Assembly (NCBI RefSeq): GCF_016495725.1
Contig: NZ_CP054705.1
Coordinates: 2,418,001 to 2,482,000 of the forward strand
Length of the DNA stretch: 64,000 nt
DNA from: Salicibibacter cibarius
GTDB lineage: Bacteria; Bacillota; Bacilli; Bacillales; Marinococcaceae
Direction of reading: 5' to 3'
Shown in pieces: positions 17,694 to 26,101 of the stretch (position 1 is its first letter; each line of letters starts with the position of its first letter). The notes beneath the pieces are model-generated. The model worked only from the letters and a program-made list of their open reading frames with translations, ran no database searches and was not told where the DNA came from. The position numbers were made by a program, and so were the translations under genes.

Positions 17694-19379
17694 TTAACGA
17701 TCGCGCGCGATCGACAATGTGCGCAAACGATTAATGGCAGCCGCGATTTCAAAACGGCGCGGCCGTGCCAAATCGCCTGGATGTTTGCCTTTGAACGGGG
17801 ACAATTCATCCAGTCCGGAGGCGGTGTCTCGTTCATAAATATCCAGCATTTCCCCGAGGGTGTGATTTCCATTGGCGTATTGTTTCGCCAAGTAGTGAAG
17901 CGCGCGGGCGATTGCTCTCGTTTGGCTGGGATCGATGCATTGCTCGACTGCGGAAAGGTCGATGGTTTCCCGTCCGTAAAGGATCGTATGTTTCCCTCGG
18001 GCATCAACCTTTTCTTTTTTCCCGCGTTGGGCATCAAAACTTTTTGCCAAGGGATAGCGCGTACTTTTAACCGTGAATGGTGCCGCTTCGTGGGTAATCC
18101 GCTGACTGCGGGCTTTTTCAGCAATTTCCTTCGCTTTGCCTGTAACGTCATACGGTCGGTACGCATCCATCATCGTCACCGTATCGGCAACATCAAAGTA
18201 ATCGCCTGTGCCTCCGACAACGATAATGGTAGAGACGCCTTCTTCCTCATATAAGTCCCTCACCCGGTCGATAAACGGGGTGATCGGTTCTTTTTCTGGG
18301 GAAACGAGTTGTTGCATGCGATAATCGCGAATCATGAAATTCGTCGCGCTCGTATCCTCATCGATGAGCAAAAGACGGCTTCCGGCTTCAAGCGATTCGA
18401 TAATGTTCGTCGCTTGCGAGGTGCTGCCGCTCGCGTTGTCCGTTTGAAAACGGTCCGTGCTTTTTTGATTCGGAAGATCGTCGATAAAAGGCGATATATT
18501 TACATTCGTGACCCCGCGCCCGTCTTCGGCACGTATTTTACAAGCGCTTGTATCCGTGACGATAAAGGCGCGTCCATCTCCATCGATATGATTGTAAATG
18601 CCGCGTTCCAATGCCTCAAGTAATGTGCTTTTCCCGTGGTAACCGCCACCGACAATGACATGAACACCTTTCGGGATAAGCATACCCCGTATATCCCCGC
18701 TATGGGGCAACGAAACGGTAGCCGCCCTCGTCTCCGGGCTCTCAAAAGGGATCGCGCGGCCGGGATCAAGGGGACGATTTTCGACGCCGCTTGCCCGCGG
18801 AAGAATCGAACCATCTGCAACAAACGCGAGGGCGTCACGTTCTTTTACATAGGCACGCAAGGCGTCTTGGTCATCGCTGAGCGCCACATGATTCTTGAGC
18901 CCTTCCATATCAATATTGAATAGGGCTTGTTCAATGATACTCGGTAGTTGTTCAGTTAACAGTTTCGCCGCCTGGACGCCCATAATCGTTCTGCCGCGTG
19001 CAGGCAAATGGATGGACAAACGAATCTCCACTTTTTCTTTATCGCAAACGACGGCTGTCCGCTCTAGGATTTCTTGTCCGGGGCGATCGATAAAAAGGCT
19101 TTTTTCCGCCTTTTGTTTGCGTATTGCTTTTCCGACCGAACGAGCAACATAATCTGTAAACGCAACGTTGCGATGCCCGCTTTCATACAACGCTTCATTC
19201 ATATGTAATTGTCGATGGGGGATCTCTACCCTTGCCCGGGAAGGGCTGGCATAAGGATCTGCTTGGATGTGATCCAAATGGAGGCGAAACGAGGGAAACG
19301 TAAACGTCCCGCGAATATCGTTATAAGCTTTGTATCCTTTCCGATCGATGCGTTCTAGCGTTTGCTGTAATTGTTTCAA
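17694..19379 (-). CDS. ABC-class ATPase domain protein (PF09818-like)
   Basis: 561 residues; matches the 'predicted ATPase of the ABC class' family of unknown function. N-terminal domain about 1-240, then Walker A GGGYHGKSTLLEALERG at about 240-256, and LLIDEDTSATNFM as a Walker B-like strand at about 335. No membrane segments. TTG start at 19379 after GGAGTGA. Stands alone between miaB and spoVS. Biological role unknown. Confidence 0.82.
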   Translation of the reverse strand: MKQLQQTLERIDRKGYKAYNDIRGTFTFPSFRLHLDHIQADPYASPSRARVEIPHRQLHMNEALYESGHRNVAFTDYVARSVGKAIRKQKAEKSLFIDRPGQEILERTAVVCDKEKVEIRLSIHLPARGRTIMGVQAAKLLTEQLPSIIEQALFNIDMEGLKNHVALSDDQDALRAYVKERDALAFVADGSILPRASGVENRPLDPGRAIPFESPETRAATVSLPHSGDIRGMLIPKGVHVIVGGGYHGKSTLLEALERGIYNHIDGDGRAFIVTDTSACKIRAEDGRGVTNVNISPFIDDLPNQKSTDRFQTDNASGSTSQATNIIESLEAGSRLLLIDEDTSATNFMIRDYRMQQLVSPEKEPITPFIDRVRDLYEEEGVSTIIVVGGTGDYFDVADTVTMMDAYRPYDVTGKAKEIAEKARSQRITHEAAPFTVKSTRYPLAKSFDAQRGKKEKVDARGKHTILYGRETIDLSAVEQCIDPSQTRAIARALHYLAKQYANGNHTLGEMLDIYERDTASGLDELSPFKGKHPGDLARPRRFEIAAAINRLRTLSIARDR

Positions 19380-19397
19380 CTCTCATTCACTCCAACT

Positions 19398-19455
19398 TTT
19401 AGAAAACTTGACTTCTCGCCATAAAATGGCGAAAGCCTTCATTGCACTAGTGCTG
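19398..19455 (+). repeat. degenerate copy of the hairpin repeat family
   Basis: Sequence TTAGAAAACTTGACTTCTCGCC...GGCGAAAGCCTTCATTGCAC resembles the first half of the element at 23013-23111, with the TCGCC/GGCGA stem kept. The rest of the 340-bp gap between 19380 and 19719 shows CACTAGTG twice (about 19444 and 19653), the spoVS terminator, and nothing else recognised. Confidence 0.5.
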
Positions 19456-19680
19456 AACGGCTGAAATAAATGATCATCTGTAGTTGTGGCGCCAAATAAT
19501 CGAGATAAGACTGATATTAGTCCTCACCGGGCGTGAGTGCGGACAAAAAGATAGATAAAGCGTAAAATAATGTTCTCGCCATACAAGTAGCGGCACCGAA
19601 AATTCATTTGATATCGCTCATGCTTTTGTGATCGGATAATTCAACCACCCTGCACTAGTGATACTTTGATATCTGCTTTG

Positions 19681-19713
19681 AAAAACTCAGCGCATGAGGC
19701 ACGCTGAGTTTTT
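19681..19713 (-). terminator. spoVS terminator
   Basis: AAAAACTCAGCG, nine-base loop, CGCTGAGTTTTT: a perfect 12-bp stem with a T run on the minus strand just after spoVS. Confidence 0.88.
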
Positions 19714-19719
19714 CATTCA

Positions 19720-19980
19720 TCACCTGGGTTCGATAATGAGTTTAATGGCTGTTCGCTCTTCACCATCAATCTCAATGTCCGTAAACGCCGGGATACAAAC
19801 CAGGTCAATTCCACTGGGTGCTACAAATCCTCTCGCGATGGCAATTGCCTTGACAGATTGATTTAAAGCGCCTGCTCCAATAGCTTGAATTTCCGCAGCT
19901 CCTCTTTCGCGGATCACGCCCGCTAGGGCACCGGCGACAGAATTAGGGGTGGATTTCGCTGATACTTTTAATACTTCCAT
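19720..19980 (-). CDS. spoVS: stage V sporulation protein S
   Basis: 86 residues, small Alba-like fold protein needed for progress to stage V and coat assembly. Family signature VSAKSTPNSVAGALAGVIRE at 6-25 and GAGALNQSVKAIAIARG. SD AGGAGGG before ATG. A SigH-type promoter and its own terminator make it a single-gene unit, as in B. subtilis. Confidence 0.96.
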   Translation of the reverse strand: MEVLKVSAKSTPNSVAGALAGVIRERGAAEIQAIGAGALNQSVKAIAIARGFVAPSGIDLVCIPAFTDIEIDGEERTAIKLIIEPR

Positions 19981-20026
19981 GATTAGCCCTCCTATAGTTG
20001 TGGAATGTCACCTTTTATCCCTTACT

Positions 20027-20055
20027 ATATTCTTTGGATCGTTCTCTATGCCTTC
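20027..20055 (-). promoter_or_regulatory. candidate SigH promoter of spoVS
   Basis: Minus strand GAAGGCATA (20047-20055), 11-bp spacer, AAAGAATAT (20027-20035). The -10 fits RNNGAATWW fully and the -35 fits RNAGGAWWW at 8 of 9 positions. This agrees with SigH control of spoVS in B. subtilis. Confidence 0.65.
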
Positions 20056-20062
20056 GTTGCAT

Positions 20063-20857
20063 CTATTCGTCGAATGGGTGATCATCATTGATCAGGATTC
20101 TTTCAATTTTTCGGGCTTTGCCTGTTTTTTCATCGAATTCCATAAATACAGCGTTGAGTTGACTCCTCCCTTTCGCAACTTCAAATTTTGCCGGCAACGC
20201 CGTTTGGAATTTTTTCAAAATCACATCCTTATCAACGCCGATAATGCCATCGTATGGCCCGGTCATGCCGACATCGCTTAAAAAAGCAGTGCCACCCGGC
20301 AGTATTCTTTCATCGGCTGTTTGCACGTGAGTATGAGTCCCAATGACGGCACTGGCACGCCCATCCAAAAACCAGCCGATAGCTTGTTTTTCGCTGGTCG
20401 TCTCGGCATGAAAATCAACAAATACGAACGGCGTCCGTTTTTTGGCATCCTCCACCGCTTTGTCCAACGCTTGAAAAGGGCAATCAATCGCTTCCAAAAA
20501 CACGCGTCCCATCGCATTAATGACGACGAGTTCCAATCCGTTCACATTGATCGAGGTTTGCCCCCTTCCCGGGGCGCCCGGCGGATAATTTAACGGACGG
20601 ATCAGATTTGTTTCTTCGTTAATGAACGTAAAAATTTCGCTTCTTGCCCACGTATGGTTGCCAAGCGTAACAACTTGAGCGCCAAACCCCAAAATACTTT
20701 TGTAAATTTTCTCTGTAATCCCTTTCCCGCTCGCGGCGTTTTCGCCATTGACAATCGTTACTTGAGGTTTATATTTCTTCTTAAGCTTCGGCAATTGTGC
20801 CTCCAGCATATTTCGCCCGGGCCGGCCGACAACATCTCCGACAAATAATAGTCGCAT
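20063..20857 (-). CDS. ymdB: YmdB metallophosphoesterase
   Basis: Calcineurin-like phosphodiesterase; the B. subtilis enzyme hydrolyses cyclic nucleotides and affects motility and biofilm choice. 264 residues from ATG 20857, matching B. subtilis length; a longer frame to 20914 has no family support. Metal-site motifs LFVGDVVGRPG, NGENAASGKG, LGNHTWA, VDFHAETTSEK and GTHTHVQTAD are all present. Follows rny, as in B. subtilis. Confidence 0.94.
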   Translation of the reverse strand: MRLLFVGDVVGRPGRNMLEAQLPKLKKKYKPQVTIVNGENAASGKGITEKIYKSILGFGAQVVTLGNHTWARSEIFTFINEETNLIRPLNYPPGAPGRGQTSINVNGLELVVINAMGRVFLEAIDCPFQALDKAVEDAKKRTPFVFVDFHAETTSEKQAIGWFLDGRASAVIGTHTHVQTADERILPGGTAFLSDVGMTGPYDGIIGVDKDVILKKFQTALPAKFEVAKGRSQLNAVFMEFDEKTGKARKIERILINDDHPFDE

Positions 20858-20978
20858 GCGCTTTAGACCTACTTTCCAGTTTGAAAAGACATTTCTATCC
20901 TCACTTATACCCACTTTATATGCCTTGTTAAACGTATGGCTTTCATGATCATGAATATATTTTTCATTCCGTCAAATA

Positions 20979-21006
20979 ATAAAGCAGCACAAATGTGCTG
21001 CTTTAT
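20979..21006 (-). terminator. rny terminator
   Basis: AAAGCAGCACA-TT-TGTGCTGCTTT with flanking A and T runs; the stem overlaps the rny stop codon at 21003. It separates rny from ymdB. Confidence 0.82.
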
Positions 21007-22574
21007 TTTGCATAATTTACTGCCCTCGTTTCACGAATAACGGTGATTCGTATATGCCCGGGGTAGTCAAGTTCATTTTCCACTCGCTTCGTAATGTCCC
21101 GTGCCAGCCGATGGGCCAACACGTCGTCGACCAAGTCTGGTTTTACCATAATGCGGACTTCGCGACCCGCTTGTATGGCATACGTCTTTTCAACACCATC
21201 AAATGATTCTGCAATCTCCTCGAGTTTTTCCAAACGGCGAATGTACGTTTCAAGCGTTTCCCGTCTTGCACCCGGCCTTGCCGCAGACAGGGCATCTGCA
21301 GCAGCGACGAGTGTAGCAATGACTGAAGTTGCTTCGACATCCCCGTGATGAGAGGCAACGCTGTTCACAACGACCTCGTTTTCATTGTATTTTTTCGTTA
21401 ATTCGACACCTATTTCAACATGACTGCCGTCGACCTCATGGTCAATCGCTTTTCCGATATCATGAAGCAATCCTGCCCGACGGGCAAGCTGCACATCTTC
21501 TCCAAGTTCCGCCGCCATTAAACCTGTTAAATACGCGACTTCCGTTGAATGATTCAAGACATTTTGCCCGTAGCTCGTTCTAAATCGCAGACGGCCCAAA
21601 ATTTTGAGAAGATCAGGATGTAAATGATGAATCCCCATTTCAAACGTCGTTTCTTCCCCATATTCACGTATCCGTTCATCGACCTCACGCCGGGATTTAT
21701 CCACGGTTTCTTCAATGCGGGCGGGGTGAATCCGTCCATCTTGAACGAGCCGCTCCAACGCCGTGCGCGCGATTTCTCTTCGAATCGGATCGAAGCCGGA
21801 TAGGATGACCGCCTCGGGTGTATCGTCTATGATTAAATCAATTCCGGTTAACGTCTCCAACGCGCGAATATTTCTCCCTTCACGCCCGATGATTCGGCCT
21901 TTCATTTCATCATTCGGCAAATGGACAACGGATACCGTCGTTTCCGCCACATGATCAGCCGCGCATCTTTGCAGTGCCACAGAAAGAATATCTTTGGCTT
22001 TCTTATTTGCTTCTTCCTTGACTTTATCCGTATTTTCCTTAATCATCACTGCTTTTTCATGATCGAGTTCCCGTTCGGTTTCAGCCCGGACAATCTGTCG
22101 GGCGTCTTCTCTCGTCAGCCCCGAGATCCGTTCCAGTTCTTCCTGTTGTTCGGAAATTAATTGTTCCACTTTGCTATTCATCGTTTCTGTCTCTTCTTGT
22201 TTCTCAGCGAGCGTTTGCTCCCGGAGTTCTAGAGATTCTTCCTTGTTGTCAAGCGTTTCACTTTTACGGTCAAGCGCCTCTTCTTTTTGCTGAAGGCGGC
22301 TTTCCTGATTCTGAATTTCGGTTCTCCGTTCGCGAATATCGTCTTCGGCTTCGGAACGCAAGCGGTACGCCTCATCTTTGGCTTCCAACAGTGATTCTTT
22401 CTTGCTGTTATCCGCATCGCGTTCCGCTTCTTCGATCATCTTATTTGCCGCATATTCTGCACTCGTAATCTTTGCTTCGGCAATTTTTTTACGGATGACA
22501 TAACCAATAAACCCGCTTAAAACAGCAACGACAATAAGCAAAATGGAGATGATCAAGATGAGTGTTCCGTTCAT
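21003..22574 (-). CDS. rny: ribonuclease Y
   Basis: Membrane-anchored endoribonuclease that starts mRNA decay; acts with the RicAFT complex. 523 residues from ATG 22574, which has AAAGGAGGTG upstream; the frame extends to 22751 but that part is leader. One N-terminal transmembrane helix ([20 protein letters not shown]), long coiled coil at about 30-200, KH domain with [15 protein letters not shown], and HD domain with [13 protein letters not shown]. Confidence 0.96.
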   Translation of the reverse strand: MNGTLILIISILLIVVAVLSGFIGYVIRKKIAEAKITSAEYAANKMIEEAERDADNSKKESLLEAKDEAYRLRSEAEDDIRERRTEIQNQESRLQQKEEALDRKSETLDNKEESLELREQTLAEKQEETETMNSKVEQLISEQQEELERISGLTREDARQIVRAETERELDHEKAVMIKENTDKVKEEANKKAKDILSVALQRCAADHVAETTVSVVHLPNDEMKGRIIGREGRNIRALETLTGIDLIIDDTPEAVILSGFDPIRREIARTALERLVQDGRIHPARIEETVDKSRREVDERIREYGEETTFEMGIHHLHPDLLKILGRLRFRTSYGQNVLNHSTEVAYLTGLMAAELGEDVQLARRAGLLHDIGKAIDHEVDGSHVEIGVELTKKYNENEVVVNSVASHHGDVEATSVIATLVAAADALSAARPGARRETLETYIRRLEKLEEIAESFDGVEKTYAIQAGREVRIMVKPDLVDDVLAHRLARDITKRVENELDYPGHIRITVIRETRAVNYAK

Positions 22575-22740
22575 CTCGCCTACACCTCCTTTGCTATTCA
22601 ATTGTACGTGTACATTTACACCGAAAACGTTGCGGGCTTTGCCTAACGAAAAACGGAGAATGCAGGCAGGCGGGTGCCTGCGATCATTCGTTGGTGTTGA
22701 TCCATTTCGTTCTGTTGTTTGAATAAAGGTGTTTCCCTCT

Positions 22741-22774
22741 ATCGTTTTCATCCCTTTGGAATGGATGAAACGAT
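22741..22774 (-). promoter_or_regulatory. strong hairpin in the rny leader
   Basis: ATCGTTTCATCC, nine-base loop, GGATG(A)AAACGAT: a 12-bp stem with one bulged base, about 170 nt upstream of the rny start. A second smaller stem (GCAGGC-ACCC-GCCTGC) follows near 22663-22682. No T run, so not an intrinsic terminator by appearance. Confidence 0.6.
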
Positions 22775-22957
22775 GGACACGGCGATAAACCGGTTCAGAG
22801 CATGTTTCCTACCCTTTTTTGCCATCATATTCTCGTACTGTGTTCAATTGTTTCAAACGAACGGTTAAAACATGATGCGTTACAACCAGAGAAAAGCCTT
22901 TTGTAAACGGCGAATCAATTTATGCGATCCCGCCGTTCCCCAACATTCATATTTAAT

Positions 22958-22985
22958 TGTATACTTGCCATTGTTCATATGTCAA
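22958..22985 (-). promoter_or_regulatory. SigA promoter of rny
   Basis: Minus strand TTGACA (22980-22985), 16-bp spacer, TATACA (22958-22963). The predicted start lies about 375 nt upstream of rny, giving an unusually long structured leader. The gap 22575-23144 also holds the hairpin repeat at 23013-23111. Confidence 0.72.
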
Positions 22986-23012
22986 CCGTGTCAATCCCAT
23001 CCATTCGAGCGT

Positions 23013-23111
23013 GAGAAAACTTAGCTTTTCGCCAAGCTTTTACGGTTTTACGGCGAAAAGCCTTAGTTGCACTTATGTAGGTAAGAAAGTTGAATTATAC
23101 TTCTTACCTAC
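23013..23111 (+). repeat. two-hairpin dispersed repeat, copy 1
   Basis: Begins GAGAAAACTTAGCTTTTCGCC. First stem CTTTTCGCC (23025-23033)/GGCGAAAAG (23052-23060); then TTAGTTGCACTTAT; second stem GTAGGTAAGAA (23077-23087)/TTCTTACCTAC (23101-23111). Related copies at 46805-46885 and 59647-59717, all in the same orientation and all intergenic. Looks like a MITE or a small transposase-mobilised element. Confidence 0.8.
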
Positions 23112-23113
23112 CC

Positions 23114-23141
23114 AAAAAGCCGGCTATCCGAGCCGGCTTTT
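23114..23141 (-). terminator. recA terminator
   Basis: AAAAGCCGGCT, five-base loop, AGCCGGCTTTTT on the minus strand, just after the recA stop at 23145. Confidence 0.88.
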
Positions 23142-23144
23142 CAA

Positions 23145-24194
23145 TCACGATCCTGATGAATCTTGTGTTTCTTCCTTTTCCTCCTGCTGCTGGTTCTGCT
23201 GCCCGCTATTTGGAAGCTCATGGTGGTCACGAATACGTGTTTCAATTTCGGACGCTACAGATGGGTGCTCTTGCAAATATTGCTTTGCATTTTCACGGCC
23301 TTGACCAAGCCTCTCGCCGTCATACGCGTACCAAGCGCCACTTTTTTGCACAATCTCCAATTCTGTCGCGATGTCCAACAACGAACCTTCCCGGGAGATG
23401 CCCTCCCCGTACATAATGTCAACTTCTGCTTGGCGAAACGGCGGAGCCACTTTGTTTTTCACGATCTTTAATCGTGTCTTGTTCCCGACTGTCTCATTTC
23501 CTTGTTTCAAAGCTTCAGCCCTGCGTACTTCCAAGCGTACTGAGGAATAAAACTTCAAGGCCCTTCCCCCGGGCGTTGTTTCGGGGCTTCCGAACATGAC
23601 GCCTACCTTCTCGCGAATTTGATTGATAAAAATCGCCATCGCGTTCGACTTGCTAATGGCCCCCGACAGCTTTCTCAATGCCTGTGACATGAGGCGGGCC
23701 TGCAAACCGACATGTGCATCACCCATATCCCCTTCGATTTCCGCTTTTGGCACGAGGGCCGCCACGGAATCAACGACGATGATGTCAACAGCGCCGCTGC
23801 GGACGAGCGCCTCTGCAATTTCCAAGGCCTGTTCTCCCGTATCCGGTTGCGAGAGCAGGAGTTCATCGGTATCGACGCCAAGGGCGCGGGCATAAACAGG
23901 ATCAAGGGCGTGTTCCGCGTCAATAAATGCCGCTTGTCCGCCTTCCCGTTGGGCTTCGGCAATGGCGTGCAAAGCAACGGTTGTTTTCCCGGAAGATTCC
24001 GGACCGTATATTTCAATGACCCGTCCACGCGGATACCCGCCAACACCGAGCGCGATATCAAGGGCTAATGTCCCGCTTGAAACCGTGGACACACGGCGTT
24101 CCGTGTCGTCCCCCAACTTCATGATGGAACCTTTGCCGAATTGTTTTTCAATGCTTCGCAAGGCTTGGTCAAGCGCTGCTTTTCTTTCACTCAT
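23145..24194 (-). CDS. recA: recombinase RecA
   Basis: Strand-exchange ATPase and SOS co-protease. 349 residues. Walker [10 protein letters not shown] at about 67-75, L1 and L2 DNA loops, and an acidic Gln/Glu-rich C-terminus ([18 protein letters not shown]). SD AAAGGAG before ATG. Upstream promoter with a LexA-type box. A DEAD-box helicase gene separates it from cinA, its usual neighbour. Confidence 0.98.
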   Translation of the reverse strand: MSERKAALDQALRSIEKQFGKGSIMKLGDDTERRVSTVSSGTLALDIALGVGGYPRGRVIEIYGPESSGKTTVALHAIAEAQREGGQAAFIDAEHALDPVYARALGVDTDELLLSQPDTGEQALEIAEALVRSGAVDIIVVDSVAALVPKAEIEGDMGDAHVGLQARLMSQALRKLSGAISKSNAMAIFINQIREKVGVMFGSPETTPGGRALKFYSSVRLEVRRAEALKQGNETVGNKTRLKIVKNKVAPPFRQAEVDIMYGEGISREGSLLDIATELEIVQKSGAWYAYDGERLGQGRENAKQYLQEHPSVASEIETRIRDHHELPNSGQQNQQQEEKEETQDSSGS

Positions 24195-24276
24195 GGCAAT
24201 ACTCCTTTATAGGCATAAATTTAATCATTGCATTATTTCCCGATAGGCATAAGAACCAATCGTTTCCCCTGCACCT

Positions 24277-24327
24277 ATCATACCGTGTTTTTCATCATTT
24301 GCCAAGGATTATACGAACATTTATTCT
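24277..24327 (-). promoter_or_regulatory. recA promoter and LexA-type SOS box
   Basis: Minus strand TTGGCA (24300-24305), 17-bp spacer, TATGAT (24277-24282). Upstream, AGAATAAATGTTCG (24314-24327) matches the Bacillus SOS box CGAACRNRYGTTYG at 12 of 14 positions, followed at once by TATAAT, which could be a second -10. Confidence 0.65.
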
Positions 24328-24342
24328 GAAACTGTTCCGATG

Positions 24343-24367
24343 AAAAAGGCCCCTCCGTGGAGGAGCC
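24343..24367 (-). terminator. terminator of the DEAD-box helicase gene
   Basis: GGCTCCTCC-AC-GGAGGGGCC then TTTTT on the minus strand, between the helicase stop (24378) and the recA promoter. It gives recA an independent transcript. Confidence 0.82.
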
Positions 24368-24377
24368 CGATGTGTTT

Positions 24378-25991
24378 TTAGTTAGAAACGGAAGGATTCG
24401 ATGTTTGCCGCCCTTGGCGTTTCGGCTTTGGTTTTGCCGGCTCCAAATTCACGCGCGCACCGTGAACACGGGAGTGGCGCAATCCTTCATAAACAAAGGG
24501 AGCCACGTCTTCCGGAACTTCCACGAACGTAAATTTTTCGAAAAGGTCGATGCGTCCGATCGACTGTTTTGAAATCCCGACTGCATCGGCAATTTCATCC
24601 ACGAGTATTTTCGGGGTTAAGCTCACATTGCGGCCCACGTTCATAAAGAAACGGACCATGCCTTTTGCCGCACCGGTATCACCAAAATAATACCCTTCTT
24701 CAGAAATATTATTTTCCGTTTGATAATTCATTTTCAACAACGCATCGATGACTTCCTGCGGTTGATACTGCTCGAGCAGTTCCCGGGTTAATTCATCAAA
24801 GATCGATGTCTCTTCGCTATGTTCAATGACACCGGTGATTTGCTGTCGCCACGAGTCTTGCTGTTTCTCCACGACTTCTTCCAGCGTCGGGATATCCCGT
24901 GTCGGCAAGGACATCTTTATTTCTTTTTCAATCGAGCGTAAATGCTTCATTTCCCTCGGAGTGACGAGCGTCAGGGCCTGGCCGCTCTTGCCGGCTCGTC
25001 CGGTCCGCCCGATGCGATGGACATAGGATTCCGGGTCTTGCGGGATATCATAGTTGATCACGTGGGTGACGTTTTGGACATCCAGTCCGCGGGCAGCAAC
25101 ATCTGTCGCGACGAGATACTCAATCGTGCTTTCCCGAAACCTTTTCATGACCGCATCCCGCTGGGATTGGTTCAAATCACCGTGAAGCCCGTCTGCAAAA
25201 TAACCCCGTGCCTGCAAGGACTCCGATAATTCCGCAACGCCTTTTTTCGTGCGACAGAAAACGATTGCAAGCTCCGGGTTGTAACGATCAATCACACGGC
25301 AAAGCGACTCGAGTTTGTTCCTTTCAAGCACTTTAAAATAAATCTGTTCGATCGAGGGAGCCGTAACATCGCTTTTGCTAATGGACACCGTCTCAGGTTG
25401 CTTCATATAGCGACGGGAAAGCTTTCGGATCGGGTCAGGCATCGTTGCTGAAAAAAGCATCGTCTGCCGGTCCTCATTCGTTTGTTTCAAAATCGATTCA
25501 ATATCATCGATGAAACCCATATCAAGCATTTCATCCGCTTCATCCAAGACGAGCGTTTTCACACGGTCAAGCTTTAACGTTTTTCTCCGCAAATGGTCTT
25601 GAACGCGCCCGGGGGTTCCGATAACGACTTGGACCCCGCGTTTAAGCGCCTTGATTTGATGACCGATCGATTGCCCGCCATAGACCGGCAACGTTGTGAC
25701 ATGCAGATGGGTGGACAGCTTTTGCAATTCCCCGGCCACTTGAATGGCAAGCTCCCGGGTTGGCGTTAAAACGAGCGCCTGGACGTGGGAGGAGGCGTTT
25801 AGTTTTGTAAGCAGAGGAATCCCGAAGGCTGCCGTCTTCCCGGTACCGGTTTGCGCTTGTCCAATCACATCTTTGTCGTTTAGTGCTTTCGGTATCGCTT
25901 GTTCCTGGATCGGAGAGGGCTCCTCAAAGCCAATCTCCTTAATTGCTTTTTTTACTTCCGGTTTAATATGTTCACTTTCAAATACATTCAT
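24378..25991 (-). CDS. DEAD-box RNA helicase with C-terminal DbpA-type RNA-binding domain
   Basis: About 537 residues. Q motif, Walker A AQTGTGKTAAFG, DEAD box VLDEADEMLD, SAT, and HRIGRTGRAG, followed by a helical region (380-440) and a C-terminal domain (VGRNVSLTPKILVDEIADAVGISKQSIGRIDLFEKF...) of the DbpA/RRM type with a basic tail. Resembles CshA/DeaD helicases of ribosome assembly and mRNA turnover. Start at ATG 25991 fits the SD AGAAGGTG best. Its own terminator is at 24343. Its place between cinA and recA differs from B. subtilis. Confidence 0.9.
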   Translation of the reverse strand: MNVFESEHIKPEVKKAIKEIGFEEPSPIQEQAIPKALNDKDVIGQAQTGTGKTAAFGIPLLTKLNASSHVQALVLTPTRELAIQVAGELQKLSTHLHVTTLPVYGGQSIGHQIKALKRGVQVVIGTPGRVQDHLRRKTLKLDRVKTLVLDEADEMLDMGFIDDIESILKQTNEDRQTMLFSATMPDPIRKLSRRYMKQPETVSISKSDVTAPSIEQIYFKVLERNKLESLCRVIDRYNPELAIVFCRTKKGVAELSESLQARGYFADGLHGDLNQSQRDAVMKRFRESTIEYLVATDVAARGLDVQNVTHVINYDIPQDPESYVHRIGRTGRAGKSGQALTLVTPREMKHLRSIEKEIKMSLPTRDIPTLEEVVEKQQDSWRQQITGVIEHSEETSIFDELTRELLEQYQPQEVIDALLKMNYQTENNISEEGYYFGDTGAAKGMVRFFMNVGRNVSLTPKILVDEIADAVGISKQSIGRIDLFEKFTFVEVPEDVAPFVYEGLRHSRVHGARVNLEPAKPKPKRQGRQTSNPSVSN

Positions 25992-26072
25992 ATTCTTCAT
26001 CACCTTCTTCTATCAAATAAGAAAAACCTCGGCGCCGCAGCAGAAGGCGGGTTATAACGGGTTTTATCCCAA

Positions 26073-26101
26073 TTCTCACCTCTCACTTCCCACATCCAGC
26101 A
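26073..26101 (-). repeat. GTGAGAGGTGAGA dispersed repeat at the cinA 3' end
   Basis: Minus strand GATGTGGGAAGTGAGAGGTG, continuing AGA, matches 53397-53424 closely. The repeat runs across the cinA stop, so the last codons (DVGSER) come from it. Confidence 0.6.

Noticed and set aside
19442-19662. CACTAGTG pair as borders of a small mobile element
   Set aside because: Only an 8-bp palindrome is shared, with no inverted ends or coding content; chance cannot be excluded.
22574-22751. N-terminal extension of RNase Y
   Set aside because: The extension is not hydrophobic, lies in the structured leader, and the SD sequence is directly before ATG 22574 where the family's membrane helix begins.
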